From Streptomyces geranii (GTDB taxonomy: Bacteria > Actinomycetota > Actinomycetes > Streptomycetales > Streptomycetaceae), in NCBI RefSeq assembly GCF_002954775.1, contig NZ_PJME01000018.1:1-64000 (forward strand): a DNA stretch of 64,000 bases, written 5' to 3'. Shown piece after piece: positions 9,075 to 18,026 of this stretch; positions within the stretch are counted from its first letter, which is position 1; every line of letters starts with the position of its first letter. The notes beneath the pieces are model-generated. The model was not told where the DNA came from. It saw nothing but the letters and a program-made list of their open reading frames with translations, and did not search any database. Position numbers and translations under genes: made by a program.

Positions 9075-9088
9075 CTACCGGTCGGTAG
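9075..9088. promoter_or_regulatory. Perfect palindrome between ECF41 and hydrolase genes
   Basis: CTACCG-GT-CGGTAG is a perfect six-base inverted repeat in the divergent promoter region, followed by a second small one (GACA-AGC-TGTC). The ACCGGTCGGT core resembles the TetR-type sites of the catabolic island to the right, but spacing differs. Confidence 0.4.
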
Positions 9089-9174
9089 CAATTGCTGACA
9101 AGCTGTCTACGCGGTGCTCTGGACCGCCGCCCGGACACACCGATGTGTACATGTGTACGACGAGGAGCAGCCCC

Positions 9175-10017
9175 ATGTCCGCCACCGTCTCCTTCGAGGT
9201 CCCCTCTCCGTACGGCCCGCCGGCCGAGACCAGGACCGTGACCCTGTCGTACGCGCGCGTGGGCGTCGGCGAGCCGCTTCTGCTGCTGCACGGCATCGGG
9301 CACCACCGGCAGGCCTGGGACCCGGTGATCGACATCCTGGCCACCGAGCGCGAGGTGATCGCCGTCGACCTGCCCGGGTTCGGCGCCTCCCCGGCGCTGG
9401 CGGACAGTTTCACGCACGACCTGCCGACCATGACCGCCGTCTTCGGCGGCCTGTGCGACGCGCTGGACCTGGACCGGCCGCATGTGGCGGGCAACTCGCT
9501 GGGCGGGCTGCTGGCCCTGGAACTCGGGCGCGAGAAGCGCGTACGGTCCGTCACCGCGCTCTCCCCGGCCGGGTTCTGGTCGCAGGCGGAGCGGCGGTAC
9601 GCGTTCGGGGTGCTGCTGGCGATGCGACGGGCGGCGCGGAGCATGCCGGTGCCGCTGGTCGAGCGGCTGTCGCGGTCGGCGGCGGGCCGGAGCGTCCTGA
9701 CGAGCACCATCTACGCCCGGCCCGGCCGCCGTTCACCCGAGGCCGTCGTCGCGGAGACGCTCGCCCTGGCGAACGCCCAGCGGTTCACCGAGACCCTCAG
9801 GTCCGGCCGCGACATCCGGTTCACCGACGACGTCCCCGGCATCCCGGTCACCGTCGCGTGGGGCACCCGCGACCTGCTGCTCGTGCGCCGCCAGGGCGTC
9901 CGCGCCAAGCAGGTCATCCCCAAGGCCCGGCTGATCCGGCTGCCCGGCTGCGGCCACGTCCCGATGAACGACGACCCGGCGCTGGTCGCCCGGGTGATCC
10001 TCGACGGCAGCCGCTGA
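9175..10017 (+). CDS. Alpha/beta hydrolase
   Basis: This 280-residue hydrolase has the oxyanion motif LLLLHGIGHH near residue 35, nucleophile elbow GNSLGG (about residue 105), acid segment WGTRDLLL and catalytic His in GCGHVPM. The ATG at 9175 follows GAGGAG. An upstream in-frame ATG at 9151 is possible but lacks a good ribosome site. The substrate is unknown; such genes next to ECF41 factors may be their targets, which is inference. Confidence 0.85.
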   Translation: MSATVSFEVPSPYGPPAETRTVTLSYARVGVGEPLLLLHGIGHHRQAWDPVIDILATEREVIAVDLPGFGASPALADSFTHDLPTMTAVFGGLCDALDLDRPHVAGNSLGGLLALELGREKRVRSVTALSPAGFWSQAERRYAFGVLLAMRRAARSMPVPLVERLSRSAAGRSVLTSTIYARPGRRSPEAVVAETLALANAQRFTETLRSGRDIRFTDDVPGIPVTVAWGTRDLLLVRRQGVRAKQVIPKARLIRLPGCGHVPMNDDPALVARVILDGSR

Positions 10018-10923
10018 CCGGCGCAGCCGTACGAGGCTGAACGCGCCCGACCCCAGGGCGACCCCGGCGCCCACCAGGGCGCTTCCGGCGGCCTGGGCGG
10101 GGCCGTAGGAGCCCGTGCCGACGAGCGGGGCGGTGCAGGCGGCGGCGACCGGGATGAGGCCGGAGAAGAGCGTGGCGCGCTCCGCGCCGATCCGCCGCAG
10201 GCCGATGTACCAGCACACGAAGCCGACGACCGTGACGACCGCCGCCTGCCACAGCAGCGCGGCGGTCTCGGTGACGTCGGGCACGCGCAGCCAGCCCGCG
10301 CCGTCGAGGACCACCCCGGCGAGCGCGGACTCGGCGGCGGCGAGGCCGCACACGGTCGCGGACAGCAGCCGGGGCCCCAGGGGCCGCACCAGCGGTACGG
10401 CGAGGACCGCGAAGCCGACCTCACCGGCGAGCGCGCACCCGGAGAAGGCGATGCCCACGCCGTCCGTACGACCCCACCCCTGGACCGCGAACGCGCCCGC
10501 CGCGACCGTCAACGCCCCGTACAGCACCACCCGTTGGGGCCGCCGCCCGTCCAGCAGCGGCACCAGGACGGCCACGACCACCGGCGCGCAGCCCACGAAC
10601 ACCCCGGGCACCGCCGGTTCCGCGCTGCGTTCGGCGGCGATGACGGCCAGGTTGAAGCCGACCATGCCGACGGCGGCGAGCAGCGCGAGGCGGGTCCACT
10701 GACGGGCGGTCAGGGCGCGCAGCGGGGCGGCGGCGCCCCGGCCGACCAGGGGCAGGAGCAGGATGCATGCCAGGCCGTAGCGGAGGAACTGGCCGCCCGC
10801 GTACGGGTAGTCACCGAGGACGCTGTTGGCGGTGAAGGAGCAGCCGACGAGGACGGCGGCGAGGGCGGTGAGCAGGGCCCCGCGCGCGGGGGTGATGTCG
10901 GACGGGTCGGCGGTGGTGTTCAT
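9733..10923 (-). CDS. EamA/DMT-superfamily transporter, with antisense-overlapping tail
   Basis: This inner-membrane transporter has about ten hydrophobic segments (two five-helix repeats) in its first roughly 300 residues, ending near 10020. The family length is about 300, but the frame has no stop there and continues for about 95 polar residues antisense to the 3' end of the alpha/beta hydrolase gene. Either the protein has a cytosolic tail, or the natural stop has been lost or frameshifted. The start is the ATG at 10923. It is divergent from the MocR regulator with a strong shared palindrome, so it is probably regulated by it; substrates of such pairs are often vitamin B6-related or amino compounds. 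Confidence 0.8.
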   Translation of the reverse strand: MNTTADPSDITPARGALLTALAAVLVGCSFTANSVLGDYPYAGGQFLRYGLACILLLPLVGRGAAAPLRALTARQWTRLALLAAVGMVGFNLAVIAAERSAEPAVPGVFVGCAPVVVAVLVPLLDGRRPQRVVLYGALTVAAGAFAVQGWGRTDGVGIAFSGCALAGEVGFAVLAVPLVRPLGPRLLSATVCGLAAAESALAGVVLDGAGWLRVPDVTETAALLWQAAVVTVVGFVCWYIGLRRIGAERATLFSGLIPVAAACTAPLVGTGSYGPAQAAGSALVGAGVALGSGAFSLVRLRRSAAAVEDHPGDQRRVVVHRDVAAAGQPDQPGLGDDLLGADALAAHEQQVAGAPRDGDRDAGDVVGEPDVAAGPEGLGEPLGVRQGERLRDDGLG

Positions 10924-10945
10924 GGACGTCACGCTAGGGAGCGCG

Positions 10946-10966
10946 GTGGACCGGATTAAGGTCCAC
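10946..10966. promoter_or_regulatory. Predicted MocR operator
   Basis: GTGGACC-GGATTAA-GGTCCAC is a perfect seven-base inverted repeat with an AT-rich seven-base spacer. It lies in the 47-base gap between the EamA and MocR starts. The AAGTGGACCTTA face resembles known actinobacterial PdxR sites. Confidence 0.6.
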
Positions 10967-10970
10967 TTCC

Positions 10971-12401
10971 ATGACGTCATCGGGGACCAGTCCGGGCGGC
11001 CTGCCGGGCTCCGCCGCCTGGGAGTTGCTGCTCCCGGCCGCTTCCGCACCGGCACGCGCGCGTGGGCGTTCGCTTCAGGAGGCGCTCAGGGCGGCGGTCC
11101 GGTCGGGGCGGCTCGTACCGGGGACGCGGCTGCCGTCCAGCCGGGACCTCGCGGCCGACCTCGGTGTGTCGCGGGGGCTGGTCACGGAGGCGTACGAGCA
11201 GCTGACCGCGGAGGGCTATCTGCGCAGCGGGCGCGGGGCCGGTACCTGGGTGGGCGGTGCCGTCCGAGCCGCGCACCCACGCGCGCGGGACCTCGCCCCG
11301 CGCTCCCCCGGCACCCTCGCGGACTTCCGCCCGGGCACCCCCGACCTGTCGCTGTTCCCGCGTGCCGTGTGGGCCGCCGCCCAGCGCGCGGTGCTCGCCG
11401 AGGTCCCGCATCACGCCCTCGGCTATCCGGATCCGCGCGGGCTCCCCCGGCTGCGGACGGCACTCGCGGAGCTGCTCGCGCGGCGGCGGGGCGTGGTCGC
11501 GGACCCGGAACGGCTGATCGTGGTCTCCGGGGTGGCGCAGGCGACGACGCTGCTCGGACACGTGCTCCACGCGCGCGGGATGCGCGATATCGGCGTGGAG
11601 GACCCCGGGAGCCCGGAACACGGCACCCTGTACATCGCCGCCGGGCTCGGCGCCGTACCGCTGCCCCTGGACGAAGAGGGGCTCCGCCTCGACGCGCTGC
11701 GGGCTTCGGGCGTACGCGTGGTGATGACCACGCCCGCCCACCAGTTCCCCTCCGGGATCGCCTACTCGGCGGGCCGCCGGACCGAACTCCTCGACTGGGC
11801 AAGGTCGGTGGACGGGCTGGTGATCGAGGACGACTACGACGGGGAGTTCCGCTACGACCGCGCCCCTGTGGGTGCCCTGCAGGGGCTCGATCCCGAGCGT
11901 GTCGCCTACACCGGGTCCGTCAGCAAGTCGCTCGCGCCCGGGCTGCGGCTCGGCTGGCTTCTCGTGCCGGAGTCGGTCGCCGAGGAGGTCGTCGAGCGGA
12001 AGCGGACCATGGACCTGGGGCATCCCGCCCTCGACCAGGAGCTGTTCGCGCGGTTCGTGGAACGCGGTGACTACGACCGGCATCTGCGCCGGTGCCAGCG
12101 CGCCTACCGGGAACGGCGCGACAGCCTCGTAACGGCGCTGGAGGAGCACTTTCCCGGGGCGGAGGTGTCGGGGATCGCGGCCGGGCTGCACGTCATCGCC
12201 GCGCTGCCGGAGCGGTACGGGCCGCAGGAGCGGTTCCTGGAGCGGACGGCGGCGGCCGGGGTGGCGGTACGGCCGCTGACGGACTTCGCGCACGCGCGCG
12301 TGCCCGGGGGCGGCGTGCGGCTGGTGCTGGGGTACGCGCAGTTGTCGCCCGCGCGGATCGCGGCCGGGGTGCGGCTGATGGCCGAGGCGGTCGGCGGCTG
12401 A
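10971..12401 (+). CDS. MocR-family PLP-dependent transcriptional regulator
   Basis: This 476-residue protein joins an N-terminal GntR winged helix (about residues 30-95, LPSSRDLAADLGVSRGLVTEAY) to a fold-type I aminotransferase domain. The PLP-binding segment VIEDDYDGEF and the Schiff-base lysine in SVSKSLAPGLRLGW (about residue 323) are intact. MocR proteins sense PLP or amino compounds and commonly control an adjacent divergent gene. Here that is the EamA transporter, with a perfect palindrome between. It could be a PdxR, but no pdxST genes are nearby. Confidence 0.9.
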   Translation: MTSSGTSPGGLPGSAAWELLLPAASAPARARGRSLQEALRAAVRSGRLVPGTRLPSSRDLAADLGVSRGLVTEAYEQLTAEGYLRSGRGAGTWVGGAVRAAHPRARDLAPRSPGTLADFRPGTPDLSLFPRAVWAAAQRAVLAEVPHHALGYPDPRGLPRLRTALAELLARRRGVVADPERLIVVSGVAQATTLLGHVLHARGMRDIGVEDPGSPEHGTLYIAAGLGAVPLPLDEEGLRLDALRASGVRVVMTTPAHQFPSGIAYSAGRRTELLDWARSVDGLVIEDDYDGEFRYDRAPVGALQGLDPERVAYTGSVSKSLAPGLRLGWLLVPESVAEEVVERKRTMDLGHPALDQELFARFVERGDYDRHLRRCQRAYRERRDSLVTALEEHFPGAEVSGIAAGLHVIAALPERYGPQERFLERTAAAGVAVRPLTDFAHARVPGGGVRLVLGYAQLSPARIAAGVRLMAEAVGG

Positions 12402-12542
12402 CCGGTCCCCGCCGGCTGCTCCTGTGCTCGCTTCCCTTGTCCGCGAGGGCAGTTGTTCACCCGTGGTTCGCGTGCGCGCTGCGGTGCCCGAGTAGTTGTG
12501 GCAGAGCACATTCGCCGGATCCTTTCCCCGGAGGCACCTCCC

Positions 12543-14135
12543 ATGTCACCTGTTCCGTCGCCCGGTCGTCGCAGCGTGCTGCGCGGTTCGCTCGCCGCCT
12601 CGGCGGCCCTGACCCTGCCCGCCGCCGTCGGTGCGGCGGCTGCGCCCGCGTTCGCGCTGTCGGGGCGGCCGAAGGCCGGGTGGGGCGTCCAGACCGGCGA
12701 TGTGACCGCCGACTCCGGGCTCGTGTGGGTGCGCTCCGACCGGCCGGCCCGGATGGTCGTCGAGACGTCCGCCACCGAGTCGTTCCGCAACGCCCGCCGC
12801 TGGCACGGGCCGCGGCTCGGCGCGGACAGCGACTTCACCGGTACGACGCGGCTGTGCGGGCTGCCGTCCGGCGAGCAGATCCACTACCGCGTGCTGCTCG
12901 CCGACCCGGACGACCCGCGCCGTACCGGCGAGCCGGTGACCGGCACCTTCCGTACGACGTCGGCGCGGCGGCGCGACGGGGTGCGGTTCCTGTGGTCGGG
13001 GGACCTGGCGGGGCAGGGCTGGGGCATCAACCCGGACCTCGGCGGCTACCGGATCTACGACGCCATGGGGAAACTCGACCCCGACTTCTTCCTGTGCAGC
13101 GGCGACAACATCTACGCCGACGGCCCGATCGCCGCGACGGCCGCGCTGCCCGACGGCTCCACCTGGCGGAACATCACGACCGAGGAGAAGTCGAAGGTCG
13201 CCGAGACGCTCGCCGAGTTCCGGGGCAACTTCCGCTACAACCTGCTCGACGAGAATCTGCGGCGGTTCAACGCGCAGGTTCCCTCGATCATCCAGTGGGA
13301 CGACCACGAGGTGCGCAACAACTGGTACCCGGGGCAGACGATCCTCGACTCGGACACCCGTTACACCGAGAAGAGCGTCGACACCCTCGCCGTCCGGGCC
13401 CGGCGGGCCTTCTCCGAGTACTTCCCGATCTCCACGCTCCGGCCGGGCGCCAAGGACGGCCGCGTCTACCGGGTGATGCACCAGGGGCCGCTGCTCGACG
13501 TGTTCGTCCTCGACATGCGGACGTACCGCAACGCCAACTCCCCCGACGACCAGACCGTCGACCCGCAGGGCATCCTGGGCGCCGAGCAGCTGGCGTGGCT
13601 CAAGCGGGAACTGTCCCGCTCGCGTGCCGTGTGGAAGGTGATCGCCTCCGACATGCCGCTGGGCCTGGTCGTGCCGGACGCCACCGAGGGCAGGGCCAAC
13701 ATCGAGGCCGTCGCGCAGGGCGACCCGGGCGTGCCGCTCGGGCGTGAGCTGCAGATCGCCGAGCTGCTGCGGTACATCAAGCACCGGCGGATCACCGGCA
13801 CGGTCTGGCTGACCGCCGACGTCCACCACACCTCCGCCCAGCACTACCAGCCCGCGCGGGCCGCCTTCACCGACTTCGAGCCGTTCTGGGAGTTCGTCTC
13901 CGGCCCGCTGAACGCCGGGGCGTTCCCCGCCAGCGCGCTCGACGGTACGTTCGGTCCGGAGCGGGTCTTCGTGAAGGCGCCGGAGGCGGCCAACGTGTCC
14001 CCGGCCGGCGGCTACCAGTTCTTCGGCGAGGTCGACATCGACGGCCACAGCGGGGAGCTGACCGTACGGCTGCGCGAGCAGGACGGGACCGTGCTGTTCA
14101 CGAAGGTGCTGCGGCCGGGGCGGGTGGGGCAGTAA
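12543..14135 (+). CDS. phoD: PhoD-like alkaline phosphatase, Tat-exported
   Basis: This 530-residue secreted phosphodiesterase/alkaline phosphatase begins with a twin-arginine signal (GRRSVLRGSLAASAAL, then a hydrophobic stretch ending AAPAFA near residue 37). PhoD family motifs follow: SGDLAGQGWG, SGDNIYADGP, QWDDHEVRNNW and LTADVHHTSA. These supply the Fe/Ca-binding aspartates, asparagine and histidines. The ATG at 12543 is placed after GGAGG and makes the Tat signal N-terminal. It liberates phosphate outside the cell; no PHO box was confidently found upstream. Confidence 0.93.
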   Translation: MSPVPSPGRRSVLRGSLAASAALTLPAAVGAAAAPAFALSGRPKAGWGVQTGDVTADSGLVWVRSDRPARMVVETSATESFRNARRWHGPRLGADSDFTGTTRLCGLPSGEQIHYRVLLADPDDPRRTGEPVTGTFRTTSARRRDGVRFLWSGDLAGQGWGINPDLGGYRIYDAMGKLDPDFFLCSGDNIYADGPIAATAALPDGSTWRNITTEEKSKVAETLAEFRGNFRYNLLDENLRRFNAQVPSIIQWDDHEVRNNWYPGQTILDSDTRYTEKSVDTLAVRARRAFSEYFPISTLRPGAKDGRVYRVMHQGPLLDVFVLDMRTYRNANSPDDQTVDPQGILGAEQLAWLKRELSRSRAVWKVIASDMPLGLVVPDATEGRANIEAVAQGDPGVPLGRELQIAELLRYIKHRRITGTVWLTADVHHTSAQHYQPARAAFTDFEPFWEFVSGPLNAGAFPASALDGTFGPERVFVKAPEAANVSPAGGYQFFGEVDIDGHSGELTVRLREQDGTVLFTKVLRPGRVGQ

Positions 14136-14246
14136 CGGACGCCGCCGAAAATCGTGGAAAAGTTAACAAAAAGGGCGAAAGGCAACTTAACCCTTCGGTC
14201 ACAGTCCGTTCGTGATCACGCAACACCGTTGGCGCATGGTGACTGC

Positions 14247-15524
14247 ATGACTCGAAAAGTAGCTGAGCAGACCTGTGTGACGGATGGGCGCCCGGTACGC
14301 CGGTGGCGGCAGGACGTCGTCGAACTCGCCGCGCTGCTGCGCACATGGTGGACAAGCCGCCACGGTCACGCACCGCCGGACGGGACCGATACAGGCACCG
14401 GTCCCGATACCGGCACCGGCATGGCCGCCGGTGCGAGTGTGCTGTGGCGGATGCGGACGACGGTCAAGGACCAGCCGGGGTCGCTCGCCGCGCTGTGCAT
14501 CGCTCTCGCCGAGCGGCGTATCGACATCCTGAGCCTGCAGACGCATCCGTTGGCCCGGGGCACGGTCGACGAGTTCCTGCTGCGCGCCCCCGCCGACCTC
14601 ACCGCCACCGAGATCTCCGGGGCGGTGACCCGCGCGGGCGGCGCCGGGACCTGGATCGAGCGGGCCGACGCCCACGACCTCGTCGACGCGCCGACCCGGG
14701 TCCTCGGCCTGGCCACTCGTACGGCGCTCGACGCGGCCGAACTGCCGCTGGCGCTGCGCCAGTTGCTCGGGCGGTGCACGATCCGGTCGCTGCCCGGCGG
14801 CGACTCGGCGGCACGGGAGGGCGTACCGGTCGAGGGCGCCCTCGAAGAGACGGACACGGTGATGCGACTGCGCGCGCCGGAAGGCGGAGTGATCACCGTG
14901 GAGCGGCCGTACCTGCCGTTCACCCCGACCGAGTTCGCCCGCGCGCGGGCACTGGTGGAGCTGGACGCGCGGCTCGGTCCACGCGTCCCGAACGGCCAGG
15001 ACGTACTGACGCTGCCCCGGGGCAACGCCATCACCGTACGGCGGGCCGACGCGGGTGACCTGGAGGCGGCGAAGGCGATGCACGAGCGCTGCTCGCCGCG
15101 CACGTTGTCGCTGCGCTACCACGGGCCGATGGGCGACGCCGATCGCTACCTCAACCATCTGTTGAGCCCGCGTTACGGCCGCACGCTCGCCGTCCAGACG
15201 GCGTCGGGGCGGGTCGTCGGCCTCGGTCATCTCCTCTGGGACGGTGACGAGACCGAGATCGCGCTGATCGTCGAGGACGAGTGGCAGCGGCATGGTATCG
15301 GCGGCGAGTTGCTTCGGCGTCTGGTGTCGATGGCGCGTGAGGCGAACTGCGAGCACGTGTACGCGGTGACGCAGTCGTCCAACACGGGGATGGTCGCTGC
15401 CATGCGGGGGCTTGGGTTGCCGTTGGATTATCAGATCGAGGAGGGGACCTTGGTCATCACTGCTCGGTTGGATGCGGCGCCTGTTGTTTCTCCGTTGCCG
15501 TATGACCACAGTTCACGCGACTGA
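14247..15524 (+). CDS. ACT domain-GNAT fusion, predicted protein lysine acetyltransferase
   Basis: This 425-residue protein has a low-complexity, threonine/glycine-rich linker (about residues 45-65), an ACT amino-acid-binding domain (about residues 70-140, KDQPGSLAALCIALAERRID) and a C-terminal GNAT domain (about 255-405). The acetyl-CoA loop there is EWQRHGIGGELL. ACT-GNAT fusions of actinobacteria are known acetyltransferases switched by amino acids, with acyl-CoA synthetases among their targets. The upstream DNA (14148-14200) is unusually AT-rich and probably holds the promoter. Confidence 0.85.
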   Translation: MTRKVAEQTCVTDGRPVRRWRQDVVELAALLRTWWTSRHGHAPPDGTDTGTGPDTGTGMAAGASVLWRMRTTVKDQPGSLAALCIALAERRIDILSLQTHPLARGTVDEFLLRAPADLTATEISGAVTRAGGAGTWIERADAHDLVDAPTRVLGLATRTALDAAELPLALRQLLGRCTIRSLPGGDSAAREGVPVEGALEETDTVMRLRAPEGGVITVERPYLPFTPTEFARARALVELDARLGPRVPNGQDVLTLPRGNAITVRRADAGDLEAAKAMHERCSPRTLSLRYHGPMGDADRYLNHLLSPRYGRTLAVQTASGRVVGLGHLLWDGDETEIALIVEDEWQRHGIGGELLRRLVSMAREANCEHVYAVTQSSNTGMVAAMRGLGLPLDYQIEEGTLVITARLDAAPVVSPLPYDHSSRD

Positions 15525-15547
15525 GGGTGTGTTCTTGTCCTGCGGGT

Positions 15548-15598
15548 TCGTCGTGGCTGGTCGCGCAGTTCCCCGCGCCCCTACGGAGGCGCGGGGAA
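15548..15598. repeat. Dispersed Streptomyces intergenic repeat, short form (copy A2)
   Basis: GTCGTGGCTGGTCGCGCAGT, then TCCCCGCGCCCCT, with a complementary GCGCGGGGA arm, lies between the acetyltransferase and DUF885 genes. Confidence 0.7.
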
Positions 15599-15641
15599 AC
15601 CCTGCTTGGCAGTGTCCCGGGGCTCGTACGAGGATGAGTGC

Positions 15642-17333
15642 ATGTCCGACACCAAGAACCCCCTGCCTCGTGAGGTCGCCGACGCCTACGTCGATGATCT
15701 CATCGCCCTTGACCCCGTCACCGGTACCTACCTCGGTGTGAAGGAGAGTTCCAGCAAGCTGCCGGACACCTCGCCCGCCGGTCAGGAGGCCCTGGCGGAG
15801 CTGGCTCGGACGACGTTGGCACGGCTGGACGAGGCCGAGCGGCGGCCTGGCGCGGACAGTGACATCGAGCGGCGCTGCGGGCGGCTGCTGCGCGAGCGGC
15901 TCGCCGCCGAACTCGCCGTGCACGACGCCGGCGAGGGGCTGCGTGCCGTCGGCAACATGCACACGGCCGCGCACTCGGTGCGCGAGGTGTTCACGGTGAC
16001 GCCGACGGCCACAGAGGAGGACTGGGCGGCGATCGTGGAGCGGCTGCGCGCGGTCCCGGAGGCGTTCCGGGGCTACCGGGAGAGCCTGGCCCTCGGGCTG
16101 GAGCGCAAGCTGTACGCGGCTCCGCGCCCCACCGCCACCTTCGTCGGGCAGCTCGGCGAGTGGTCCGACCTGGACGGCAAGGGCGTCGGCTGGTTCGCGG
16201 ACTTCGCGTCGACCGGCCCCGAGTCGCTGCGCGCCGAGCTGGACGAGGCGGCGCGGGTCGCGGACGCGGCCGTCGTCGAACTCCAGGGCTGGATGCGGGA
16301 CGTGTACGCGCCGACCGTCGAGGGCGCCCCGAACACCGTGGGCCGGGAGCGGTACGCGCGCTGGTCGCGCTACTGGAACGGCACCGATCTGGACCTGGAG
16401 GAGGCGTACGCGTACGGCTGGGCCGAGTTCCACCGGCTCCTCAGCGAGATGAGGCTGGAGGCCGAGAAGATCCTGCCGGGCGCCGAGACTCCGTGGGTCG
16501 CGCTGGCCCATCTCGACGAGCACGGCACGCACATCGAGGGCGTCGACGAGGTCCGCGAGTGGCTCCAGGGTCTGATGGACCAGGCGATCGAGGCGCTGGA
16601 CGGCACGCACTTCGAACTCGCCGAGCGGGTGAAGAAGGTCGAGTCGCGCATCGCCCCGGCCGGCAGCGCCGCGGCGCCGTACTACATGGCCCCCTCGGAG
16701 GACTTCTCCCGTCCCGGCACGACCTGGCTGCCGACGATGGGCCAGACCCGCTTCCCCGTGTACGACCTGGTCTCGACCTGGTACCACGAGGGCGTCCCCG
16801 GCCACCACCTCCAGCTCGCGCAGTGGGTGCACGTCGCCGAGAACCTCTCCCGCTACCAGGCCACCATCGGCGGGGTCAGCGCCAACTGCGAGGGCTGGGC
16901 GCTGTACGCGGAGCGCCTGATGGACGAGCTGGGCTTCCTCACGGACGCCGAGCAGCGTCTCGGCTACCTCGACGCGCAGATGATGCGGGCGGCCCGCGTC
17001 ATCGTCGACATCGGTATGCACGCGGAGCTGGAGATCCCGGCGGACTCCCCCTTCCACCCCGGCGAGCGCTGGACGCCGGAGCTGGCCCAGGAGTTCTTCG
17101 GCGCCCACAGCAGCCGCCCCGCCGACTTCGTGGAGAGCGAGCTGACCCGCTATCTGACGATCCCCGGCCAGGCGATCGGCTACAAGCTGGGCGAACGCGC
17201 CTGGCTCCTGGGCCGCGAGAACGCCCGGCGCCGCCACGGCGACGCCTTCGACGCGAAGGCCTGGCACATGGCCGCGCTGTCGCAGGGGTCGCTCGGGCTG
17301 GACGACCTGGTGGACGAGCTGTCACAGCTCTGA
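15642..17333 (+). CDS. DUF885 family metallopeptidase-like protein
   Basis: This 563-residue cytosolic protein has the family motif HEGVPGHH at about residues 382-389, a zinc-binding HExxH-like arrangement. A second conserved stretch, NCEGWALYAERLM, about 40 residues later supplies a third ligand (Glu). Length and C-terminal IPGQAIGYKLGE motif are typical. Family members are thought to be peptidases, but substrates are mostly undefined. The ATG at 15642 is used because family similarity begins there. Confidence 0.88.
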   Translation: MSDTKNPLPREVADAYVDDLIALDPVTGTYLGVKESSSKLPDTSPAGQEALAELARTTLARLDEAERRPGADSDIERRCGRLLRERLAAELAVHDAGEGLRAVGNMHTAAHSVREVFTVTPTATEEDWAAIVERLRAVPEAFRGYRESLALGLERKLYAAPRPTATFVGQLGEWSDLDGKGVGWFADFASTGPESLRAELDEAARVADAAVVELQGWMRDVYAPTVEGAPNTVGRERYARWSRYWNGTDLDLEEAYAYGWAEFHRLLSEMRLEAEKILPGAETPWVALAHLDEHGTHIEGVDEVREWLQGLMDQAIEALDGTHFELAERVKKVESRIAPAGSAAAPYYMAPSEDFSRPGTTWLPTMGQTRFPVYDLVSTWYHEGVPGHHLQLAQWVHVAENLSRYQATIGGVSANCEGWALYAERLMDELGFLTDAEQRLGYLDAQMMRAARVIVDIGMHAELEIPADSPFHPGERWTPELAQEFFGAHSSRPADFVESELTRYLTIPGQAIGYKLGERAWLLGRENARRRHGDAFDAKAWHMAALSQGSLGLDDLVDELSQL

Positions 17334-17360
17334 GCCGACTGGGCGGCAGGGCAAGGTGGT

Positions 17361-17388
17361 TGTGGGGTGCGCAGGTGCACGCCCCACA
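17361..17388. terminator. Hairpin between convergent genes
   Basis: TGTGGGG pairs with CCCCACA around a 14-base loop that can pair further (TGC/GCA). It sits between the DUF885 and Imm21 genes, which converge. Confidence 0.55.
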
Positions 17389-17455
17389 GCCTCCTCCACT
17401 TCTCCCGCCACAACCCCCGCCGCTGTCCCGGCCGTTGTTCTCGCGCGTCAGCCGG

Positions 17456-17950
17456 TCAACCGGTGAGCCGCCGCAGTTGTACGAGTCCCACCCACGTCTC
17501 CGGTCCCGGCTCCACGTAGGCCGCCCGCACCGCGTACCGCCCCGGCGCCAGCTCGACCCGCAGATGGTCGGTCCGGTCCGTCTCCTTGCCCGGCCACGCC
17601 GAGTCGAATAGGAGTACGTTCCCCGGTGTCACCCACGCCCGGTCCGGCTCCCACTCCGCCGCCGCGAGCGCGGCCGGGACACTGGCGAGCAGCTCCTCCT
17701 CGGAGTCGGCGGCACACCACCGTACGAAGGTGTCGTGCTCCGGCAGGAACGCGGTCGCGGCCGGCTCGTCGCCGAGGACGAGGGCCGTGGTGTCGCCGAC
17801 GGGCACGAACCCGATGAGACCATCCACCTCGCAGGCCCGGTCGTAGTCCGTCGACAACTCGTCGCCGTCCGCACCCGCCCAGAAGGGCAACACCGCTTCC
17901 GGTACCGCAATGAGCGGCCCACCGCCCGACTCCACCCACTCAACTGGCAT
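17456..17950 (-). CDS. Imm21-family immunity protein (orphan)
   Basis: This 164-residue protein matches the Imm21 family: it begins PVEWVESGGGPLIAVPE, has VLGDEPAATAFLPEHDTFVRW in the middle and ends ETWVGLVQLRRL. Imm21 proteins are immunity proteins of polymorphic toxin systems, but in Streptomyces many copies stand alone. No toxin gene is adjacent here. The ATG at 17950 is chosen because similarity begins there. The divergent neighbour is an ATP-grasp protein 76 bases away. Confidence 0.8.
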   Translation of the reverse strand: MPVEWVESGGGPLIAVPEAVLPFWAGADGDELSTDYDRACEVDGLIGFVPVGDTTALVLGDEPAATAFLPEHDTFVRWCAADSEEELLASVPAALAAAEWEPDRAWVTPGNVLLFDSAWPGKETDRTDHLRVELAPGRYAVRAAYVEPGPETWVGLVQLRRLTG

Positions 17951-18026
17951 GCGCAGCAACCTACACGCAATGCGCGCCCGTAAATTCGCTGTCCCCGGTC
18001 CCCGCAGGTGGGCCACCATCGTCTCC

